This document shows, one piece after another, positions 19,541 to 30,222 of a stretch of DNA of 64,000 nucleotides (its first letter is position 1; the number at the start of each line of letters is the position of its first letter). The DNA comes from Lichenostomus cassidix (lineage: Eukaryota > Chordata > Aves > Passeriformes > Meliphagidae), in the NCBI GenBank assembly GCA_008360975.2, contig CM039210.1, forward strand, positions 6,326,293 through 6,390,292, written 5' to 3'. A program made the position numbers and the translations under genes. The notes beneath the pieces are model-generated. The model worked only from the letters and a program-made list of their open reading frames with translations, was not told the origin of the DNA and searched no databases.

Positions 19541-20356
19541 GTTTCAGGCTGACTGCAACAATAACGTTGAGTTTTGGAACAATGGAGAGATAATCGCATC
19601 CTCCATTTTTGCACCCGGAGTTGCATCGGCTCAGGCCCTAGCCACATTAAAAAAGTTAGGGTGCTGGCTAGCAAAACAAACCAATGCCACATCAGCAGCT
19701 ATTTGTCACTGTTGAACTGCTAGCAGAGTGAAAGAACCAGGCCAGATCACAGGTGGCACAAATCTGAATTTATTATTAATTTTTAGAGCTTATATAGACT
19801 TTCAAAGGTCATCCAGATTGGGCCAATTCAAAGCCTCCCCCTAGGCCGATTGGCCAGGCTTGAACTGCCTATCTTTCCAGAGACCGTTTCAATAACATCC
19901 AAACTTTATCTTTATTTATAAAAACACAGGAAGAAGAAGAGAAAATTCCCATGGGAAAGAGTCTGTGCTGCCACAGCTATTAGCAGTTTGTTGACTGATG
20001 TTGACTCCGTTCGACATGCTACCCTACAAAACAGAGCAGCTATAGATTTCTTCTTGTTAGCGCAGGGGCATGGATGTGAGGCGTTTGAGGGTATGTGCTG
20101 CATGAATCTCTCGGATCATTCAAAATCAATACACAAGCAGATAAAAGAGTTGCAGTCCCTTACCCACCAGTTAATTATATCTGATGGGCTGGGTATTTAT
20201 GGGTGGCTCAGTGGCTAGGGTATTACTGGCTAGCTGAAGGACCTCTGTAAGATAGCACTAATGTTGGTGCTATTCCTTTTGGTAGGTGGGATTTTGCTGT
20301 GCTGTGCCTTACAGTGCTGTAACATGGTTATTCACCGGGCACTGAGCTTATTTGAA
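19541..20356 (+). pseudogene. env: ERV-4 env transmembrane subunit, split by an LTR
   Basis: An internal fusion-peptide-like region (about 19590-19650) and the first heptad helix are cut at 19703 by an inverted solo LTR. TM resumes at 19976 with an AIDFFLLAQGHG immunosuppressive-like segment, CX6CC (CEAFEGMCC, about 20070-20096), then a stop near 20216 and a hydrophobic anchor at about 20255-20330. The CX6CC class fits alpha/gamma-type TM. Non-functional. Confidence 0.8.
19704..19975 (-). mobile_element. Inverted solo LTR of the ERV-7 family, TSD GCTATT
   Basis: A 272-bp LTR, 6-bp flanks GCTATT at 19698-19703 and 19976-19981. It is homologous throughout to the ERV-7 LTRs and splits the ERV-4 TM. 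Confidence 0.9.
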
Positions 20357-20370
20357 AGGAAAGGGGGAGA
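20357..20370 (+). promoter_or_regulatory. ERV-4 polypurine tract
   Basis: GGAAAGGGGGAGA abuts the 3' LTR start TGTTGGGG, the expected plus-strand primer. Confidence 0.85.
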
Positions 20371-20771
20371 TGTTGGGGCCTGGTCTGTCTTAACAGACCT
20401 GTAAAAGTCATTGAGGATAGATAAGAGGAAGTATTTTGCTGATGCTGCAGGATAGATAAGAGGAAGTATTTTGCTGATGCTGCAAGAAAGCAAGAAGCTG
20501 GAGACAGAAAACAGGATATATTGCCCAAAAGCAGGAAATTGCAGTTTTAGTATATACCAATCATATAATGTGTGCTTAGCTCGTGCTAATTGCTTATAGC
20601 CAATTGTATAATTGCATGGCTCATGTACGAACCATATGTAGAGTTCCGTGGCGCGTGTACGGAAGATTAAAGGCTTTAGAAGAAGCGCTGTTGCAAATAA
20701 AGGTAGACGACTCTCTGCATCACATTGGTGTCATGCTGTTCTCGCCTCGCATGGAACAATAAACCCCGACA
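20371..20771 (+). mobile_element. ERV-4 3' LTR
   Basis: 401 bp, TGTTGGGG to CCCCGACA, with the 35-bp U3 duplication at 20415-20484, and followed by the CCCATC duplication. It differs from the 5' LTR at about 8 positions. Confidence 0.92.
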
Positions 20772-21796
20772 CCCATCCTGGAAAGTTATTTGACCATCCA
20801 TTTTTCCCAATAAATGTCTCCCCAACAAGGGGATTGGGCATTCCGGCATATACAAGTTCATGTGTCCCCCACTGTTTTATTAATTTAAATAGAAATAGTT
20901 GTAAAAAAGGCCAGTTTTCTCTCCTATTTGTTGCAACCACAATGCTTACAAGTTCCGAACCATGTTTTCCTCTGCACATAGTCAGTACTCAATAAGTTGC
21001 TCCTGTACCAATTAAAAAAAATTACCTTTTCATTTCGCAGAGATAATGTAACCAGGGGCCAAGCTGAGGATGATTCCCCTGGTCCCCTTCAGGGGGATTC
21101 TTCATCTTCACTTAAGGTCTTGATCTTGATGGCTTGAAGACCTGGGTTTAGGTTTCCTGTCTGATTTTCCCTGGCTGGGGGACACTCCCTTTTCCAAAGA
21201 AGTCCCCTTTCTATACAAATTGCCAAATATACTTCAGCCGCCAATTATTACAGTACAAATTGCCAAAGTATACTTCAGCCAGAAATTAATACATTATTTA
21301 ACTAGTTGTTTACAAGTGAGGGAGTCCTCTCCCATTCTTTTGCCATTCTGGATGATTTTTTATAGTGAAAAACAAGACAGCATAAGGAACTTCTTCCCAG
21401 CTATTCTCTCTTCTACAAAACAACAGTAATTGCAATATGGTATAATAATGTCAGGTTCCGTCCTTAGGCCACTTCTCTTGATCTTCCAATGTGTAAAGTG
21501 GCCACCACTGATTACAATATTTTAAAAGTTTTTCTCATGTAAGGGGATTACCCACAATTTGTTTCCAGTGTTTCAAGATACATCCCAGCGGTAACACCTG
21601 TGATACTGCTTTCAAGGTTTTGTTTCCCCTTATAACCAAATACCATTTAGGAACTCCTAGAAGGGACTCTAACCTTTCCCTTAGAAAGGACTCTAACCCT
21701 TCCCTTTTCCCACCTTAGGAACCTTTAAACCCAACCCTGTGAAGCTTTTGCTGCGCCTTACCAGCAGGTTAACAATTAACACTTTTAAAGTAAAGG
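20772..21796 (-). pseudogene. gag-pro: ERV-3 protease and gag remnant
   Basis: This continues the minus-strand provirus interrupted at 7136. 20772-21000 resembles the protease C-terminal half of ERV-5 (FKLIKQWGTHELVYAGMPNP-like). 21000-21230 contains a decayed nucleocapsid end. 21460-21720 holds matrix-like sequence with an EKWPKDGT segment. Many stops and frameshifts. The capsid region between seems largely deleted (about 21230-21460 is unclear). Another 25 bp (22845-22869) lies right of the solo LTR. Confidence 0.65.
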
Positions 21797-22844
21797 TGTC
21801 TTGGAGATGTCTTTATCCCATCCCATCTTTGTTTGGTGGTTTTTTTTTTTTGTTTTGTGTCTGGGATGGTCGCTGCCCCCCCCCCCCCCAGCAATATCAC
21901 AATGAGTGGGAGCCAGCCCGAGATTTCCTGCAAGAGTTGGGGGAGACAAGGGGAACTTTGCCTTTTCCGGACATGCGGGAAATTTGGGCAGCCAGGAAGC
22001 AGGGTCTCTGGAGCAGAGATATTGTTGCACATCTGGTTTGCCTGTTTCATTTTGTTTCTTTCTCCTTCTGTACTTTGATCTGGGCTTACTGGCTTGTTTT
22101 CTCTGCCTCTCTGCTGTTCGGGAGCCCAGAGCTGGTGCGTGCTGTGCCAGGACCTGGGACCAGGATACCCCATCCCCTGCTGGGAGCCGCCCCACTCTGC
22201 ACAGCCTGACCCAGGGACCAGCCATCGTTGGTGAGCTATTCAGGGGAGAGATTCCCTGCTCAACCCCCTCCGTTTTTCTGCTACTGCTCCCAGTTTTTTG
22301 CTACGTTGTAACCCAACACCCTGTGCCTGCTGTGATGCCTGTGACTCCTGCTACAGCTGCGAAGTCCCTGCTATCTCTTGCTTGCTACCTCGGGAGAGCC
22401 AGCCCTGCTGTTCCAGCTTGCTGCTCTGAGGTCCCTGCTACAGCCTGCCCCGCCATCCAGCTCTCCCACCATTACTGCATCAGGGGGAGACTCCACTGAA
22501 CTCGCACCACAGCGCCCCCTGCAGCCGCGGGGGAATCATTGCACCTGCCCTGCTCAGCCAGGAGCCCAACAGCGCCTCTGCTGGCTGTGACTATAACTGC
22601 ACCAAAGGGAAGGGTACGCGACAGCCCAGAGAAGGTTGTTACTGGGTTTCTGGTTTGTTTGTTGTTGCTTGTTTGCCATGTTATAAATGCTAGTAAAGAA
22701 CTGTTATTCTTTATTACATATTTTTGCCTGAAAGCCCCTTGATTTGAAAGTTATAATAATTCAGAGGGAAGGGGGAATCATATTCTTTATTCCAAGGGAG
22801 GTTCCTGCCTTCCTTAGCAGACACCTGTCTTTCAAAGCAGGACA
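21797..22844 (+). mobile_element. Solo ERV-L-like LTR, TSD AAAGG
   Basis: A 1048-bp block, TGTCTTGG to GCAGGACA, with 5-bp duplication AAAGG at 21792-21796 and 22845-22849. It contains homopolymers (T12 near 21840, C14 near 21877). The right half matches the inverted LTR at 3637-4530. Several open frames in it (for example 21906-22499) are not genes. Confidence 0.85.
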
Positions 22845-22869
22845 AAAGGAAAGAATGCCTTTATCTTAC

Positions 22870-23325
22870 TGTCGGGGTTTGACCCTGACTAAACGCTGAC
22901 ACTCCGGCTTTCTCTCCTGTTGCAGATATGCTGGAGAGGGGAAAGGAAAAAAACTGTAAAAATACACACCAATCTCATGAGTTAAGTGAGACAGGACACT
23001 GGTAGGAGGACACACGGAAGAAAGGGCAGACAGGCTCCAAACTTAAAGTTCCAACGTGATTTAATTACCTAACAGAGTTGGAGGATAAATGCAAGGCAAA
23101 AATAAACTTTTCATACACTATTTTGTTCACTCACCCCCCTCCCTCTTACGAACACATTTTTATTCACCCCCTTTCCTCCTTCCAACCAACAGCTCTGGTA
23201 GGGGGGCAGGGTGTGGGGTATTTTCTCAGTCCACAGAGCAGGTCCATAAATCTATTCATCACCACAATTCTTCTACTACAAATACTCTTTACTTATGTCT
23301 CTCTCTCTCCAGACAGTTTCTCTGC
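22870..23325 (-). mobile_element. Inverted ERV-L-like LTR, left part (split by ERV-6)
   Basis: It begins TGTCGGGGTTTGACCC, the inverted end of an LTR terminating GGGTCAAACCCCGACA. It is cut at 23325 by ERV-6 and resumes at 39652 after the duplicated CTCTGC. The whole LTR is about 1.4 kb; the part at 39652-40593 matches the plus-strand block at 63543-64000. Confidence 0.75.
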
Positions 23326-23942
23326 TGTCACAGAATGGCTTCAAGATCGCAGTCATGAATCCTTGGGAGGTTTGTGCAAACAAGACCATTGTTAACTAAA
23401 GTAGGCCATACAAGCCGCGGTAGTGTGCTTGAGCCCTGGGAATGCTCCATGAGAAAGGTACCGGGAAGCGCAGCTGTGCCCTTGAGCTCTGAGGGAGTAC
23501 CGTAAAGAATGTACCAGGAGGGAACTTGTGATTAAGAAGAATGAGGGGGTGTTACACAATGGCTTCAAGATCACGGACATGAATTATTAGAAGGTTTGTG
23601 CGAGCAAGATCAGTGTTAGGCTAAGTAGCAGTCAGGCCATATACAAGCCGCAGTAGCTTGCTTCCCTGAGAACACTTCATGATAAAATATCAAGAAGATG
23701 CAGCTGTGTAAGGAATGTATGGGAGAGAACTTCTGATTAACAAAGAATGAGGGGGAAAACCCTGTAGATGTGGGAATGGAATGTGAAAGAAATGTAAGCT
23801 GTAACTGCTGCAATTAGCGAGTAGATTAGTGATTAATAAATATAAGCACTGTAACAGTATAAAAAGAGTACACGCATTAAAATAAACGAAGCTTGCCTTA
23901 TATCTCACATTGAGACTGCTGCATGTTTCCTTTCGCCGCTCA
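23326..23942 (+). mobile_element. ERV-6 5' LTR with a partial outer LTR copy
   Basis: Two LTR starts lie in tandem: TGTCACAGAATGG at 23326 and TGTTACACAATGG at 23550. The outer 224 bp is a truncated U3 very like the 3' LTR (39243 on). The inner copy, 23550-23942, is complete but clearly more diverged. The inner copy has AATAAA at about 23880 and a TATAAAAAG box at about 23859, and joins the primer site. Confidence 0.8.
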
Positions 23943-23947
23943 TTAAA

Positions 23948-23965
23948 TGGTGACCCCAACGACGA
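23948..23965 (+). promoter_or_regulatory. ERV-6 primer binding site, tRNA-Trp-like
   Basis: TGGTGACCCCAACGACGA lies five bases after the LTR end. It agrees with the Trp primer site for the first 10 bases and then with one mismatch up to base 13. It is probably a decayed or variant Trp site. Confidence 0.6.
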
Positions 23966-25631
23966 CGATCACCACGGATGCTGGTAGCAGAGTTTAGCAC
24001 CCTGTTCCAGAAAGCAGCGAGAACGGAGAGGCACCGGAGCAGTGCCGGTGTGCCAAGATCTTCACCCCTGCTAGGGGGGGGATCCGAGGGCTCAGGCCGA
24101 TCAAGACCTGCCTACCGTGGGGGCTACAATTCGGTGAGCTGCATTGACCTTGGCGACCGCGGAATATACAGAGATGCCCCGGCGGTGCGCTCTGACGGCG
24201 GCAACCACGACACTTTAAACCCAGCTGGACCACAATGGAGACAGAGGTAGCCCAAGATTTATTATTACGCTTTTTAGAAAAGCGCGGAGTAAGCAAAGAT
24301 GCTTTAAAACATTTAGCTGCTTTAGTTACTGCAGGGAAAGCTCAAGGGTTTTTTGCCGACCCTGATTCAGTATTTGAGGAGGTCGAATGGCGAAAGGTTG
24401 GAGATATCTTGTTTGATGGATTGCTAGAGGGTGATAAGATGTGCAATAAATTAGGGAGGCTGTGGAAAGAAGTGATTAATTGCTTACAGCGGTTTAAAGC
24501 CAAAAAGAAAATAGCTGCTGTAGCCACTGAGAAACTGGGAGCAGATGTCGGGGGGGAGCATTCTGACTCGGGAAAAGGGGTTGCAGAGGGTGAGCGTCCC
24601 ACCCCGGGCATGCTTGGCATGGGCGCAGATCCACCCAGCTTGCCCCCGGCGGGAAAGTGTAAAGTGCTAGGAGTTCAGGGATCCTTAGCAAAGCATGGTA
24701 TTACGTCTGATTTAAACCCTGTCGGTACATCGGGCTCGGAAGAATGGCCCAGTGCACCTCCCCCACCTGATGAGGATTATGTTCCCCTCAGGCAAGCTCT
24801 TCAGAATGATAGCCGGTTAAGTGGCAAGCGAAGATTTAATTGGAAAAACATTGCAGAAAAAGCTGTACAAGAAGGTGATATACAAATTGCAGAAACAGTT
24901 ACACTACTAAGTTGAGTTGAGCAAGCATTTCCTGTATTTTTTGAGCCACTGCAAGGGGGTGGGCAGCAAGCGACCCATGTTGCTACCGATTGGAAGCTGC
25001 TCACGCAGCTGCGTAGCACAACTACTGAATCGGGTCTGCATGGTGAGCCCACAAGAATGATGTTGAATTATATTTGGGGAAATTATATACTGTGCCCAGA
25101 AGACATCAAAACTATTATTAAAATGATTATGACCCAATCACAAAAGTTTTTGTGGCAAGCTCACTGGCGAGAGCTGTGCCAAGAGTCGGCAAATCAGCCA
25201 CGGGGGGAAAATGACCCCCTGCGAGGGGTCAATCCAGAACAGTTAATGGGCCAGGCGTGGTGGTCTACAATTGTTGAGCAAATGCAAACAGGTCCAGACA
25301 TTTTGTTAGAATCTATGCGGACCACACGAGATGCTATATTCAGAGTGCACACCGCCCCCCCCACGCCGTCCTATATGTCTATTAAACAAGGAAAGGATGA
25401 ATCTTTTGCTAGCTTTGTTGACAGAGTTTCTGCTGCAATGATAACTGCTGGGGTAGAACCATGGATGTCAGGAGCATTATTGCGTCAGTGTGTGGCAGAA
25501 AATTGTAACCAGCAAACAAAAAGCATTCTTGTCACACTGCCTATGGATGCTACCCTAGAGATGATGTTAGAACGCATGAGTCACGTGCCAGTAGGTACCC
25601 AGGCGTTTGTAGCAGAATTGGTGACAGCTAT

Positions 25632-25700
25632 GGGAGATAAGATAGGAGATAAGTTAGGAGATAAGATAGGAGATAAGTTAGGAGATAAGATAGGAGAGAA
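25632..25700 (+). repeat. 12-bp tandem repeat in ERV-6 gag (GDKI/GDKL)
   Basis: Alternating units GGAGATAAGATA and GGAGATAAGTTA, about 5.5 copies, keep the gag frame and encode (GDK-I/L)n between capsid and nucleocapsid. The corresponding part of ERV-4 gag has no such repeat. Confidence 0.9.
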
Positions 25701-25904
25701 GCTAGCCCAAGCGCAAACTCAAGTCTTTGCTGCTTTAGGGCCACTGCGACCCCTTAGCTTGTCTGCAGGTGGGACAAAATCAGGGAAAAGTATAAAGTGC
25801 TATCGTTGTGGGCTTGAGGGACACACAAGAAAGCAGTGTAAGGGTCCAGTCTGGTGTGACAACTGCAACAGCGACGCCCATGCTACGCTAGCTTGCCGAC
25901 GGTC

Positions 25905-25911
25905 GGGAAAC
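25905..25911 (+). promoter_or_regulatory. gag-pro -1 frameshift heptamer GGGAAAC (ERV-6)
   Basis: Gag reads tcG GGA AAC GGG. The dUTPase-protease frame (frame of 25893) is exactly -1 and open across the site for 171 codons. This is a textbook X XXY YYZ arrangement just after the second zinc knuckle. Confidence 0.85.
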
Positions 25912-26408
25912 GGGAAGAAGAGCGCCTCCAGCCGCTGCGCTCTGACACAAATAGCAGCTCCAGCCCTCTCACCTGCAACTACCCTACCAGCACAGCCTTC
26001 ATACACGATTGCGCTTCCGCAGATGAGCTCGCCCGCCGCCAACCCCTTCGATCAGCAAACACCCTTCGGCCTGCCACAAAAGGAAGCCTCGGCCTGGACC
26101 TGGCAACAGCAGTAGGCGTAACAGTCACCGATTTGTGCCCTGTGAAAATTCCCACTAGAATTCAAGGCCCACTGTGCATTGACAACAAACCTGTGGGCGC
26201 GCTTCTAGTGGGCCGTTCGTCTGCTAGCATAAAAGGACTTTTCATATTACCAGGAGTAATTGATGCTGATTTTACAGGTGAAATTCACATCATGGTGCAA
26301 ACTATGTTTCCCCCCATCTACATTCCTAAAAACACCAGACTAGCTCAGCTTGTTCCGCTCCCACAAATGGTCACACAGATGCAACAACACGAAGCACTCG
26401 TGAACTGA
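25912..26408 (+). CDS. pro: ERV-6 dUTPase (-1 frame product)
   Basis: Expected to be made as a gag-pro fusion by -1 slippage. After a Ser/Thr/Pro linker come dUTPase motifs: GSLGLDLAT (motif 1, about 26082), GRSSASIKG (motif 2, about 26211), GVIDADFTGEI (motif 3, about 26254), RLAQLVPL (motif 4, about 26338). The C-terminal Gly-rich motif 5 appears beyond the stop (26406-26408) as GAGGFGSTG. The domain hydrolyses dUTP. The single stop separates it from protease in the same frame. Confidence 0.8.
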
Positions 26409-26858
26409 GGAGCCGGTGGATTTGGCTCTACAGGACTTGCAATGCTAACAGTTCCATTGATGGAATGACCAGTTGTGGAAACTACCTGGACTCGGAGAGA
26501 TATCTCTCAAACCTTGCCAGCGCTACTTGATACAGGTGCAGATATTACGATCATGGCCACAGCCTGCTGGCCAACAGAATGGCCGCATCACCACACCTTG
26601 AGTGGAATCGAAGGTGTTGGAGGTTCAGTTTCCGTGCAGCGGAGCTCCGACCCAATTCAAGTAGCCATTGAAGGCAGAGTGGCTACGATCCATGTAACCA
26701 TCATGCCCTTACCTAAAGGAGTGAATGCCTTAATTGGCCGAGATGTGCTAGATCAACTAGGACTTGTGTTAACCAATCAGCATTTTCCCCAGCGGTCGCT
26801 GTCGGATGGACTTTCCCGATCCGACTCACATGGACTACAGACAAGCCAGTATGGATAG
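26409..26858 (+). pseudogene. pro: ERV-6 aspartic protease
   Basis: It lies in the same frame as dUTPase after stops at 26406-26408 and 26466-26468. The active site DTGA is at 26529-26540 (LLDTGADITIM), a flap-like GVGGSVSVQ follows, and [18 protein letters not shown] sequence lies near 26735. The frame closes at 26858 and overlaps RT, which lies -1 to it. It would process Gag and Gag-Pol. Confidence 0.8.
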
Positions 26859-28913
26859 GGCAGTGGCTGCTAAAAAGGGAAAGTCTAGAACAAGCACAGC
26901 TTTTAGTGCAAGAACAACTGCAACAAGGACATCTGCGACCTTCCATGAGCCCCTGGAATACACCCATCTTTGTCATCAAGAAAAAATCCGGCAAGTATAG
27001 ACTGTTACATGACCTGCGAGCAGTTAATACACAAATGCAGGCAATGGGGGCCCTCCAGCCTGAACTGCCAAACCCTGCCATGCTTCCTGAGAGATGGCAC
27101 CTGCTGATCATTAACCTGAAAGACTGCCTTTTTACAATTCGACTGCATCCAGTGGACACTGCACGATTTGCTTTTACCCTACTGACGATTAACAGAGAAG
27201 CCCCTTTCCTAAGATTTGAATGGACTGTTCTGCCACAGGGAATGAAAAATAGCCCCACCCTGTTGTGGCTAGCACAGGTCTTTCCCATGAGAATTCCTTT
27301 TGTGTTTTATAAATAAAGATAAAGTTTGGATGTTATTAAAAACAGTGTCCCAAGACTTGGACGGTGCAGGCCTGGCCAATCAGGCCTAGGGGGAGGCTTC
27401 TGACTGACCAATCTGGGTGACCTTTGAAAACTCTATATATATGATGAAATCAAAACAATAAAGGTCTTTCCTTCTTGCCACTGAGAACTGGATTCTTCTC
27501 TCTGCTAGCGGCTCAACAGCGACACCCTGTGCCAGCTGTTTGTGGCCAATGCACTCCAGCCCATTCACACGGCATGGCCTGAAACATTGATCTATCACTA
27601 CATGGATGACATTTTATTTGCCCAAGCCTCAGCCTTTACTAGCGGCCAAGAAAACATGCTGCAACAGCAGTTAAGCAGACACGGACTAATCATTTCTCCT
27701 GAAAAGATCCAACATAACCCTGTTTGGAAATACTTGGGATGGCAAATAACAAATGGGCATGTGAGACCACAAAAATTACAGCTTAACACTCAGGTGAAGA
27801 CGTTACATGACGCACAGCGCCTCCTGGGGGACATTCAATGGTTACATCCAGTTGTTGGCATCTCAAACGACGACATTGATGCTTTGCGACCATTGCTACA
27901 AGGCACCGATCCAGCACGGACAGTGCATTCCACCCCAGTGCAACAGCAGATTATTCAGAAAATTGGCACACAGATCGCACAGCGCTGGGTCGACCGTTGC
28001 GACCCAGACATTCCCGTGGACCTTACAATTTTAAACGGCAAAAAACAACTCCTTGGTGCACTGACGCAGTGCAAAAATAAAAAGGGGGAGAATAAGGTGA
28101 AAATATTAGAATGGCTGTTTACCAGCATTCAGCCCAAAACTACAATTCAACAAAAAGTTGAAAACATAGCAGAATTGATCCAGAAGGGCCGCACCAGGAT
28201 TTTACAGTTAACAAGCCAAGAGCCAGAAACTATTTACCTACCAATGAAACTACGAGATCTCGAGTGGTACCTTCAGCATTCGCAAGCGCTGCAAATTAGC
28301 CTGCTGTCCCAGGCAGTGGAAATTAATGTGGAACCACTGCAACCCACCACCCTGCGCTGGGTGAGCAACCAAGATTGGATTACAATACCTAAAAGGAGCG
28401 AGTGCCCATTGCCAAATGCAGTAACAGTTTTTACAGATGCAGAAAAGAAATCTCGGCGTGCAGCGGCAACTTGGATGCAAGACGGCAAGTGGCATCATCA
28501 CACATTAGCCACGAAAGAAGAAGACTCACTGCAAACCCTGGAACTGGCAGCAGTCGTCTGGGCCTTTGTGAACTGGCACTCTATGGAGTTAAATGTAGTT
28601 TCTGACTCCATGTATGTCACAGGCATAGTGCAGCGTATCGAGGATGCCCAACTCAAAGACTGCCAAAATAAACGGCTGTTCGAGCTATTGAGACAGCTGC
28701 AGGCTGCAATTTATCAGCGAGAATGTGCCTATGCTGTGATTCATATACGAAGCCACAAATGGTCAAAAGGCCTTGCAGAAGGCAACGAGAGGGCGGATTG
28801 CCTGGTTTCCGTAGCAGTACCACTGAGCGAATTCATTAAAGCCAGAGAAGCTCACAACACCTTCCATCAAAATGCCAAGGGACTCTTCCACCAGTTTAAA
28901 ATAACTATGGAAG
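26830..28913 (+). pseudogene. pol: ERV-6 RT and RNase H, split by a solo LTR
   Basis: RT begins near 26830 (KPVWIGQW), with [41 protein letters not shown] and [11 protein letters not shown] up to 27257. It is then interrupted by an LTR (27264-27524). Across the 6-bp duplication it resumes and is open to 28933 (463-codon frame from 27542), with YMDD at 27599-27610, the connection domain, RNase H (FTDAEKKSRRAA near 28435, LELAAVVWAF, VSDSMYVTG) and the first part of integrase (HNTFH zinc motif near 28855). ERV-7 interrupts it at 28914. Apart from insertions it looks nearly intact. Confidence 0.85.
27264..27524 (+). mobile_element. Solo LTR of the ERV-7 family in ERV-6 RT, TSD CCCTGT
   Basis: 261 bp, TGTGGCTAGC to AACAGCGACA, with CCCTGT at 27258-27263 and 27525-27530. 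TATATATATG at about 27433 and AATAAAGG at about 27459 mark U3 and R. Confidence 0.93.
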
Positions 28914-29654
28914 TGAAGCTGTTGAACCGCTAGCAGAGAGAAGAAGTCCAGGTTCTCAGTGTGACATAAAGAGAGATTTTATTAATTAATTCCAACTTAT
29001 ATAGACTTTCAAAGGTCACCCAGATTGGTCAGTTCAAAACCTCCCCTGTATTGGTTTGAAAACAAACCAGTGGGAGATCACAAGTCAAGACTGAAATTAA
29101 AAATAAGTGAAATAATACAAGGAAAAAGCACTGACAAAGTCAGATACAACCTAACACCCTGTGAGGGTGGTGGTAGCAGTCCAACTGAAGTAGTCCAGTT
29201 GAAGCGGTGATCCTGTGAAGGTCTAGTCTCCAGCTGAAGATCCAGTGGTAGCTCTTGTCCTCTGGGAACCCAGTAGACAGGGCTAGCTCAGGCAGTTCCA
29301 AGGCCAGGTTATATCCAGGTGGGAATGCTTGGCTCTTTCCTCCTGGGTGGAGCATCCCACAATGGGATGAGATAAGTCCATGAGTCACACGGTGCGTCTC
29401 TGATGGCCCATTGCCTGTCATCCGGGGGTGGGTCATTAGCAGGTGATAACAGCTAACGGCCCACAGCTGGTAGTAATAGAATACTTAACTACATCTATAT
29501 TGCAACCTAGGACATACCCCTAGGCCCATTGGCCAGGCCTGAACTGTCCACATCTTGAGAAACTGTTTTAATAACATCCAAACTTTATCTTTGTTTATAA
29601 AACACAGGAAGAAGAGAGAAAGAATTCTCACGGGAAAGGTCTGTGCTAGCCACA
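28914..29654 (-). mobile_element. ERV-7 3' LTR, interrupted
   Basis: The LTR pieces 28914-29046 and 29515-29654 match the 268-bp 5' LTR with about 3% differences. A foreign LTR of 468 bp lies between. Confidence 0.85.
29047..29514 (-). mobile_element. ERV-L-type solo LTR inside the ERV-7 LTR
   Basis: A 468-bp block, TGTATTGG to CCTAGGACA, flanked by TCCCC (29042-29046) and TACCC (29515-29519), a 5-bp duplication with one mismatch. The intact sister LTR shows the empty site. Orientation is assigned from recognising the reverse strand (TGTCCTAGG...) as an abundant bird LTR and is less certain. Confidence 0.8.
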
Positions 29655-29919
29655 GTTCCCCCTTTTGTTTGAGAACAGAAGGCATTGTTTGTGAGCCTCA
29701 GTGGATCAGCATGAAGGATCTGCTTGGTAATGGCCAGTTACCAAACAGAGCCTGGTTGAAACACAAGAAGGGGTCTGTCTGGCAGTGGCCAGCCACCGAA
29801 CAGAGCCCGAACCAAATGCTGATTTAAGGTGGTCAAAGAGACTCCTTGCAATACCCTGGATAGAGCATATATAAAACCTAATTCTACATATAAATCTGTA
29901 ATTCAACAAAACATGCATT
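29655..29919 (-). other. ERV-7 3' region: polypurine tract, no env
   Basis: Directly right of the LTR is CCCCCTTTTGTTT, a polypurine tract on the viral strand. The rest to 29919 has a diverged 30-bp duplication (about 29730-29760 and 29785-29815) and no env motif. Confidence 0.7.
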
Positions 29920-29925
29920 CAAAGT

Positions 29926-30188
29926 TGTCGCTGTTGAGCAGCTAGCAGAGTAATGAAGGCACCAGTTCTCAGTGGCAAGAAGGAATGACCTTTATTGTTT
30001 TGATTTCATCACATATATAGAGTTCTCAAAAGTCACCCAGATTGGTCAGTCAGAAGCCTTCCCCCAGGCCTGATTGGCCAGGCCTGCACTGCCCAAGTTC
30101 TGGGACACTGTTCCAACAACATCCAAACTTTATCATTATTTATAAAACACAAGAAAATTTCTCATGGGAAAAACCTGTGCTAGCCACA
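29926..30188 (-). mobile_element. Inverted solo LTR of the ERV-7 family, TSD CAAAGT
   Basis: 263 bp, TGTCGCTGTTGAGC to GCTAGCCACA, flanked by CAAAGT at 29920-29925 and 30189-30194. It is a later insertion into the 3' region of ERV-7. Confidence 0.92.
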
Positions 30189-30222
30189 CAAAGTCCTTGC
30201 TTTCTGACTCCATAAATAATTT

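Larger units (their letters stand above)
7137..20771 (+). mobile_element. ERV-4: near-complete provirus, TSD CCCATC
   Basis: The element has 401-bp LTRs at 7137-7537 and 20371-20771 and identical 6-bp flanks CCCATC at 7131-7136 and 20772-20777. The gene order is gag, dUTPase, protease, RT/RNase H, integrase, a Cys-rich frame, env. By my count the two LTRs differ at 8 of 401 positions (about 2%), so the insertion is moderately young. It is interrupted by ERV-5 within RNase H and by a solo LTR in env. dUTPase between NC and protease is a betaretroviral trait, while the Trp primer site and env resemble alpharetroviruses. Confidence 0.9.
24235..26115 (+). pseudogene. gag: ERV-6 gag, one in-frame stop
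   Basis: One frame of 626 codons, broken only by TGA at 24913-24915. Residues 1-226: matrix and acidic/Pro-rich spacer. From about 230: capsid with a major-homology-like IKQGKDESFASFVDRV segment (about residues 383-398). Then a GDKI/GDKL tandem repeat (25632-25700), nucleocapsid with two CX2CX4HX4C knuckles at 25798-25839 and 25855-25896, and a Thr/Pro/Ala/Gln-rich tail past the frameshift site. Start: the ATG at 24235, about 290 bp after the primer site. Gag assembles particles and binds RNA. A single stop could reflect late decay. Confidence 0.85.

Noticed and set aside
21739..22499. Several 130-200-codon frames on both strands
   Set aside because: They lie wholly or mostly inside a solo LTR bounded by AAAGG duplications; no conserved domain.
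25632..25700. CRISPR-like array
   Set aside because: Units are contiguous without spacers; a coding tandem repeat in a vertebrate ERV.
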